From Lachnospiraceae bacterium (lineage in GTDB: Bacteria > Bacillota > Clostridia > Lachnospirales > Lachnospiraceae): a stretch of DNA of 64,000 nucleotides. The notes beneath the pieces were generated by a model, which worked only from the letters and a program-made list of their open reading frames with translations, searched no databases and had not been told where the DNA came from. The translations under genes and the position numbers were made by a program. Below, piece after piece: positions 61,100 through 64,000 of this stretch (position 1 is its first letter; each line of letters starts with the position of its first letter). The stretch lies in contig VSNO01000001.1 in the NCBI GenBank assembly GCA_009774375.1, positions 14,478 through 78,477 on the forward strand. The letters are read 5' to 3'.

Positions 61100-61788
61100 T
61101 GGGAATGGAACATATTCATGTGACTGATGAATGGCTGTATAAATATATGCCGATTGTCGATGAGGCGATTATACAGGAACTGGAAAAGGGAACCGATTAT
61201 GAATACGAGTTTTCAGATAAATTTAAGCGCAGGATGAAAAAGCAAATAAGAAGAGAAGCTCGTCCCTGGATAGGCATATTTGTCAGACAATCTAAGAAAG
61301 CAGCTCTTTTCACGGTCTGTGCAATCAGTTTGCTATTTCTGTTGTCAATGAGTGTTCAGGCATACAGAATTAAGTTTTTTGAGACTGTAAAGACTATTTG
61401 GGAGGATTCTATTCTATATAGCTATTTTACAGATATAGAAACAGAAGATTTTCATATTAATGAGCCCCAATATATACCACAGGGATATAAGGAAATCGAA
61501 AGAACTGTAACTGACCATCAGCTTAGCGTGATGTACGAAAATTCCCTGGGTGAGATGATAACATGGGATCAGGTGATGGTGACTGATGGAGGGACCCTGG
61601 TTGTAGATTCTGAATATGACAGCCAGATTGCAAAAGAGATCAACGGTAAAGCTGCTATTATTTCTTTGTATTCAGATGGTTATGCAGGAGTATATTACGA
61701 AAATGATGAATATGCATATTTACTGACAGCCGATAATCTTTCAATAGAGGAGATATGTTGCATCATTGAGAGTATAGAGAAAGATTAA
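61099..61788 (+). CDS. anti-sigma-like membrane protein with DUF4367-type domain
   Basis: A 229-residue protein: a cytoplasmic N-terminal segment (residues 1-70, YEYEFSDKFKRRMKKQIRRE), one membrane helix (about 71-90) and an external DUF4367-like domain (about 120-229: YIPQGYKEIERTVTDHQLSV, then IISLYSDGYAGVYYENDEYA). It shares a TAATG junction with the sigma gene. It is followed 118 bp later by secreted-protein genes under a similar promoter, suggesting it senses an envelope state that those proteins respond to. The function is inferred. Confidence 0.75.
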   Translation: MGMEHIHVTDEWLYKYMPIVDEAIIQELEKGTDYEYEFSDKFKRRMKKQIRREARPWIGIFVRQSKKAALFTVCAISLLFLLSMSVQAYRIKFFETVKTIWEDSILYSYFTDIETEDFHINEPQYIPQGYKEIERTVTDHQLSVMYENSLGEMITWDQVMVTDGGTLVVDSEYDSQIAKEINGKAAIISLYSDGYAGVYYENDEYAYLLTADNLSIEEICCIIESIEKD

Positions 61789-61823
61789 ATTTTTGACAAA
61801 AAAACAAAAAAATTTTCGATTTA

Positions 61824-61853
61824 TGTAACAAATACAGGGATTGCATTCGTTAT
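61824..61853 (+). promoter_or_regulatory. ECF-type promoter of secreted-protein genes
   Basis: TGTAAC, 18 nt and CGTTAT, matching the element at 60503-60531. The CGTTAT part lies in a 27-bp sequence repeated in tandem. Confidence 0.5.
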
Positions 61854-61884
61854 TGTTAATACAGGGATTGCATTCGTTATTGTT
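61831..61884. repeat. perfect 27-bp tandem repeat
   Basis: Two exact adjacent copies of a 27-bp unit (61831-61857 and 61858-61884; unit begins AATACAGGGATTGCATTCG). It duplicates the -10 side of the ECF-type promoter and ends 8 bp before the ribosome site of the next gene. Confidence 0.85.
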
Positions 61885-61906
61885 AGTAGGAAGGAGGAAA
61901 TTGCAC

Positions 61907-62326
61907 ATGAAAAGAATAAACAGAATATGCAACACACTGGCTATTTGTATGTGTATGCTGATTTGTGGAACTATTTCACCGATGAAAGTTTCTGCAAAGG
62001 AAGCAGACATACAAATGGTGGAACCAAGAATGACTTATATCTATTCGTATAGCACAGAACTTTCCATTTCTAGCGATGGTGTAGCAACCGTGACTGGTAC
62101 GATAAGAGGCAAATCAGGTGTCACAAGTACCTATGTAAAAGTCACGTTGCAAAAAAGCGAATCAGGGCAATGGGTAGATGTAAAATCGTGGGAAGAATCC
62201 AGTAGTACCAGAAGCATAACGATTGCTGAAATTTATCAGGTGGTCAGAGGAACATATCGTGTTACAATGACTTGTAGCGCAAATGGAGAAACCAAGACAG
62301 CGACTTCGGCAAGCAGGAGTTATTAA
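61907..62326 (+). CDS. small secreted protein, DUF6147-like
   Basis: A 139-residue exported protein: signal peptide residues about 1-30 (KRINRICNTLAICMCMLIC ... VSA) and a beta-rich mature domain (SYSTELSISSDGVATVTGTI, YRVTMTCSANGETKTATSAS) resembling small immunoglobulin-like secreted proteins of gut Firmicutes. ATG 61907 follows AAGGAGG. The family name is a resemblance only. It lies under an ECF-type promoter and precedes the frameshifted protein with a caspase-like His/Cys pair. Confidence 0.72.
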   Translation: MKRINRICNTLAICMCMLICGTISPMKVSAKEADIQMVEPRMTYIYSYSTELSISSDGVATVTGTIRGKSGVTSTYVKVTLQKSESGQWVDVKSWEESSSTRSITIAEIYQVVRGTYRVTMTCSANGETKTATSASRSY

Positions 62327-62349
62327 AACGAGTAGAAAGGACAAACAAT

Positions 62350-63704
62350 ATGAAGAAGAAAATATTAGCAATGATTATGACAAGTATACTTGTGATGCAG
62401 AAGTTTTTGTAGATGGGATCAAAGGATATGACTCTGGATATACAACAGAATATAAAAATCCCTCAAAAGTTACAGCAAGTGATTTTTGGAGTAAAAATCA
62501 TACCATAAAATATTGGTCAAGTCACGGATACAATACTGGAGTGGTGTCGGGAGCAAGTAATAATGTAGAGATTGATATTTTCAGTCAACCTTTCTCATGG
62601 GCAGGAGGTGAATTGGAATTTGTGTTTTTGGCGGCGTGTAATCAGTTAGATGGTTCCAATAAAAACCCTAGAAGCCGTTATGCAAACGCTATGATTGGAA
62701 ATAAGGCAGTGCGTGTAATTTGCGGATACCATGAGGGTGCACCTGCATCAATTGATGCACAAGTGGCCGATCAATTTATTAAATACGCCAAAACAGGGGA
62801 GTCTGTGAAATCCTCATGGATCCTTGCAAATAAACATTTTAGCGATCAAGGTTATAGTACAAATGTATATTGTGTATTAACACATAGCGGAAATGTACAA
62901 TATTCGAGGTTTCCGGGATTTCCGGGGAGTACATATACAAGACCCGGTTCGTCATCAACAAAGATTTTAAGATTTTCGTCAGCGAATCCTAATGGAACAG
63001 AACAAGCATACGGTTTGAGAGAATCTGCAGAGCTAGCTAATATAGAAATACCGACATATGTATTAAGAGCAACACCAATTCAGCTTAATGTAACAGATAA
63101 TATGAATATGACGGTTCTGAGAGATGAAAACAATCTGATGATGGTAGGGGCAGAGATTGGTGATCAGCAATTAAATATAACAGAAGCAGAAGCGGCGGAG
63201 CGTTGTAAGGAGCAATTAAATAACGCAATTACCAATTATTCAGAAATTAACATGGATACTGCGATGGAATCTGTTACACCTATTGTAATGGCAGAGGTTA
63301 ATCTTGATGGTGGAAATGAGAAGGAAGTAACTGTAGCATATGATATATCTTTTAAAAATACATATGATGGGTTGGAGATTATGGGAGATTATATGACAGG
63401 CATAATTGATGATTCTTCAACTGTTTACTTAGCAGGAAATTGGAATGAAATGGAAAAGGTTGATATGATGCAGAGATCTGCCGTTGTGGATTATAATACT
63501 GCGTATAATCAGGTAATTCAAAATGTTGCCTCATTTGCTGATGTAACAAGAAGTAGCGATTCAGATGTTGTATCAAATACGAAACTGGCTTTTGTATTGA
63601 ATGAATCAACAGGATACTATGAACCGACATGGGTTTTCAGTATGGAAGATGCTTCTGTTTATGGGGTTAACTGCATAAGCGGAGAAATGGAAATAATGAA
63701 TTAA
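62350..63704 (+). CDS. exported DUF6345-like protein with caspase-like His/Cys pair, frameshifted
   Basis: The coding signal is split between two frames. ATG 62350 (AAAGGA upstream) opens a signal-peptide-like MKKKILAMIMTSILVMQ and stops at a TAG just after a T5 run (62404-62408). The frame one base back stays open to 63704 and encodes about 430 residues. One extra T in that run, or a -1 slip, would join them. The long part has SSHG (His codon 62523-62525) and, 38 residues later, EFVFLAACNQ (Cys codon 62637-62639), the layout of clan CD (caspase/C11-like) proteases. The C-terminal 200 residues are a separate domain. The frame also opens at 62283, overlapping the previous gene, without a ribosome site. 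Confidence 0.65.
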
Positions 63705-63715
63705 TTTTTTTGACT

Positions 63716-63756
63716 ACTACTTCATAGATGACAGGTCTATGGAGTAGTGGTTTTTA
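63716..63756 (+). terminator. terminator after the DUF6345-like gene
   Basis: ACTACTTCATAGA pairs with TCTATGGAGTAGT (13 bp, one G-U) around a 7-nt loop, then GGTTTTT. Confidence 0.85.
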
Positions 63757-63766
63757 AAGGAGAAAC

Positions 63767-64000
63767 ATGAAAAAAAGACTGGTTGTTCTGTTAAGTATCA
63801 TAATGTTACTAGGTGGATGCGGATTTTCAAATGAGCAGTACAAAGAAGCTGACAAGGAATCGGAAGAACAAACAAAAATAGAAGAAGACAGCTCGTTTCT
63901 AGAAGACAGTGCGGTAGAGAATAATACTTTATCTATGATACCGGAATGGATATTGCCATATACGGAAATAGGTCAGTTATCTGAAACGATATACTTGGAT
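63767..64000 (+). CDS. lipoprotein, truncated by window end
   Basis: The first 78 codons of a gene running off the window. It starts after AAAGGAG and has a clear lipoprotein signal (MKKRLVVLLSIIMLLGGC; Cys at residue 18) followed by an acidic Glu/Asp-rich linker. The family cannot be judged from this part. Confidence 0.75.
   Translation, partial: MKKRLVVLLSIIMLLGGCGFSNEQYKEADKESEEQTKIEEDSSFLEDSAVENNTLSMIPEWILPYTEIGQLSETIYLD

Noticed and set aside
61831..61884. Possible CRISPR-like repeat
   Set aside because: Only two directly adjacent 27-bp copies with no spacer between them.
62283..62349. Upstream ATG at 62283 as start of the DUF6345-like protein
   Set aside because: No ribosome site, lies inside the preceding gene, and a proper site plus signal peptide begins at 62350 in the other frame.

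Overview
The window looks like a chromosomal segment of a spore-forming, gut-type Clostridia bacterium, most likely Lachnospiraceae. The reasons are moderate GC, strong GGAGG ribosome binding sites, a split transketolase, a T-box in front of a type-2 ileS, spmB, a SpoIID/LysM protein, LytTR and PucR/CdaR regulators, and several ECF sigma/anti-sigma pairs. I saw no prophage, IS transposase, rRNA or CRISPR array. The genus cannot be fixed from the sequence alone. Names come from recognising motifs and family resemblance by eye; no database search was run.

Region by region: 74-4818 is a pentose operon (FGGY kinase, araD, a small acidic unknown, both transketolase halves). A 320-bp multi-hairpin element follows (4873-5195). 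5349-7787 is a polar amino-acid ABC importer. 7958-9663 is pyrK-pyrD. 9775-15957 holds a secreted beta-helix protein, a LytTR regulator, spmB and an OmpR-type regulator with a hybrid histidine kinase. 16183-21839 holds an HPr paralogue lacking the catalytic His, an acetyltransferase, an HD-GYP protein, a DUF624 protein, an orphan MsmX-like sugar-importer ATPase and a CdaR-like regulator. 21963-23992 is a double-HTH/helical-repeat regulator facing a 56-residue exported peptide gene: a candidate peptide-signalling cassette. 24327-28188 is T-box-controlled ileS.

28258-39143 carries a hydrolase, tRNA-Pro, a MocR-type regulator, a heterodimeric ABC exporter, a MraY paralogue, an acetyltransferase, a minimal nucleotidyltransferase with a tiny partner and an ABC-F protein. 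39442-43615 carries an ECF sigma/anti-sigma/lipoprotein set and a HipA/CtkA-like kinase with a 71-residue partner. 43845-47575 carries a chemoreceptor with the tail of a lost second receptor, and a SpoIID/peptidoglycan-binding/LysM protein. 47735-53536 is a sucrose module (LacI regulator, amylosucrase-like GH13, fructokinase) followed by xylulokinase. 53881-58035 is a large SWIM-SNF2 helicase, then an AraC regulator. 59218-64000 has two divergent ECF sigma/anti-sigma operons, then a secreted small protein, a frameshifted protein with a caspase-like His/Cys pair, and a truncated lipoprotein.

Carbohydrate control is the main shared theme: the kinases, GH13 enzyme, MsmX-like ATPase and Ser46-only HPr paralogue fit a sugar-foraging lifestyle. 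The most interesting unexplained items are the peptide/regulator cassette, the Tyr15 HPr paralogue, a dispersed structured repeat with compensatory changes in its stem, a large palindromic element, and a shared ECF promoter that ties a sigma operon to the secreted-protein genes.
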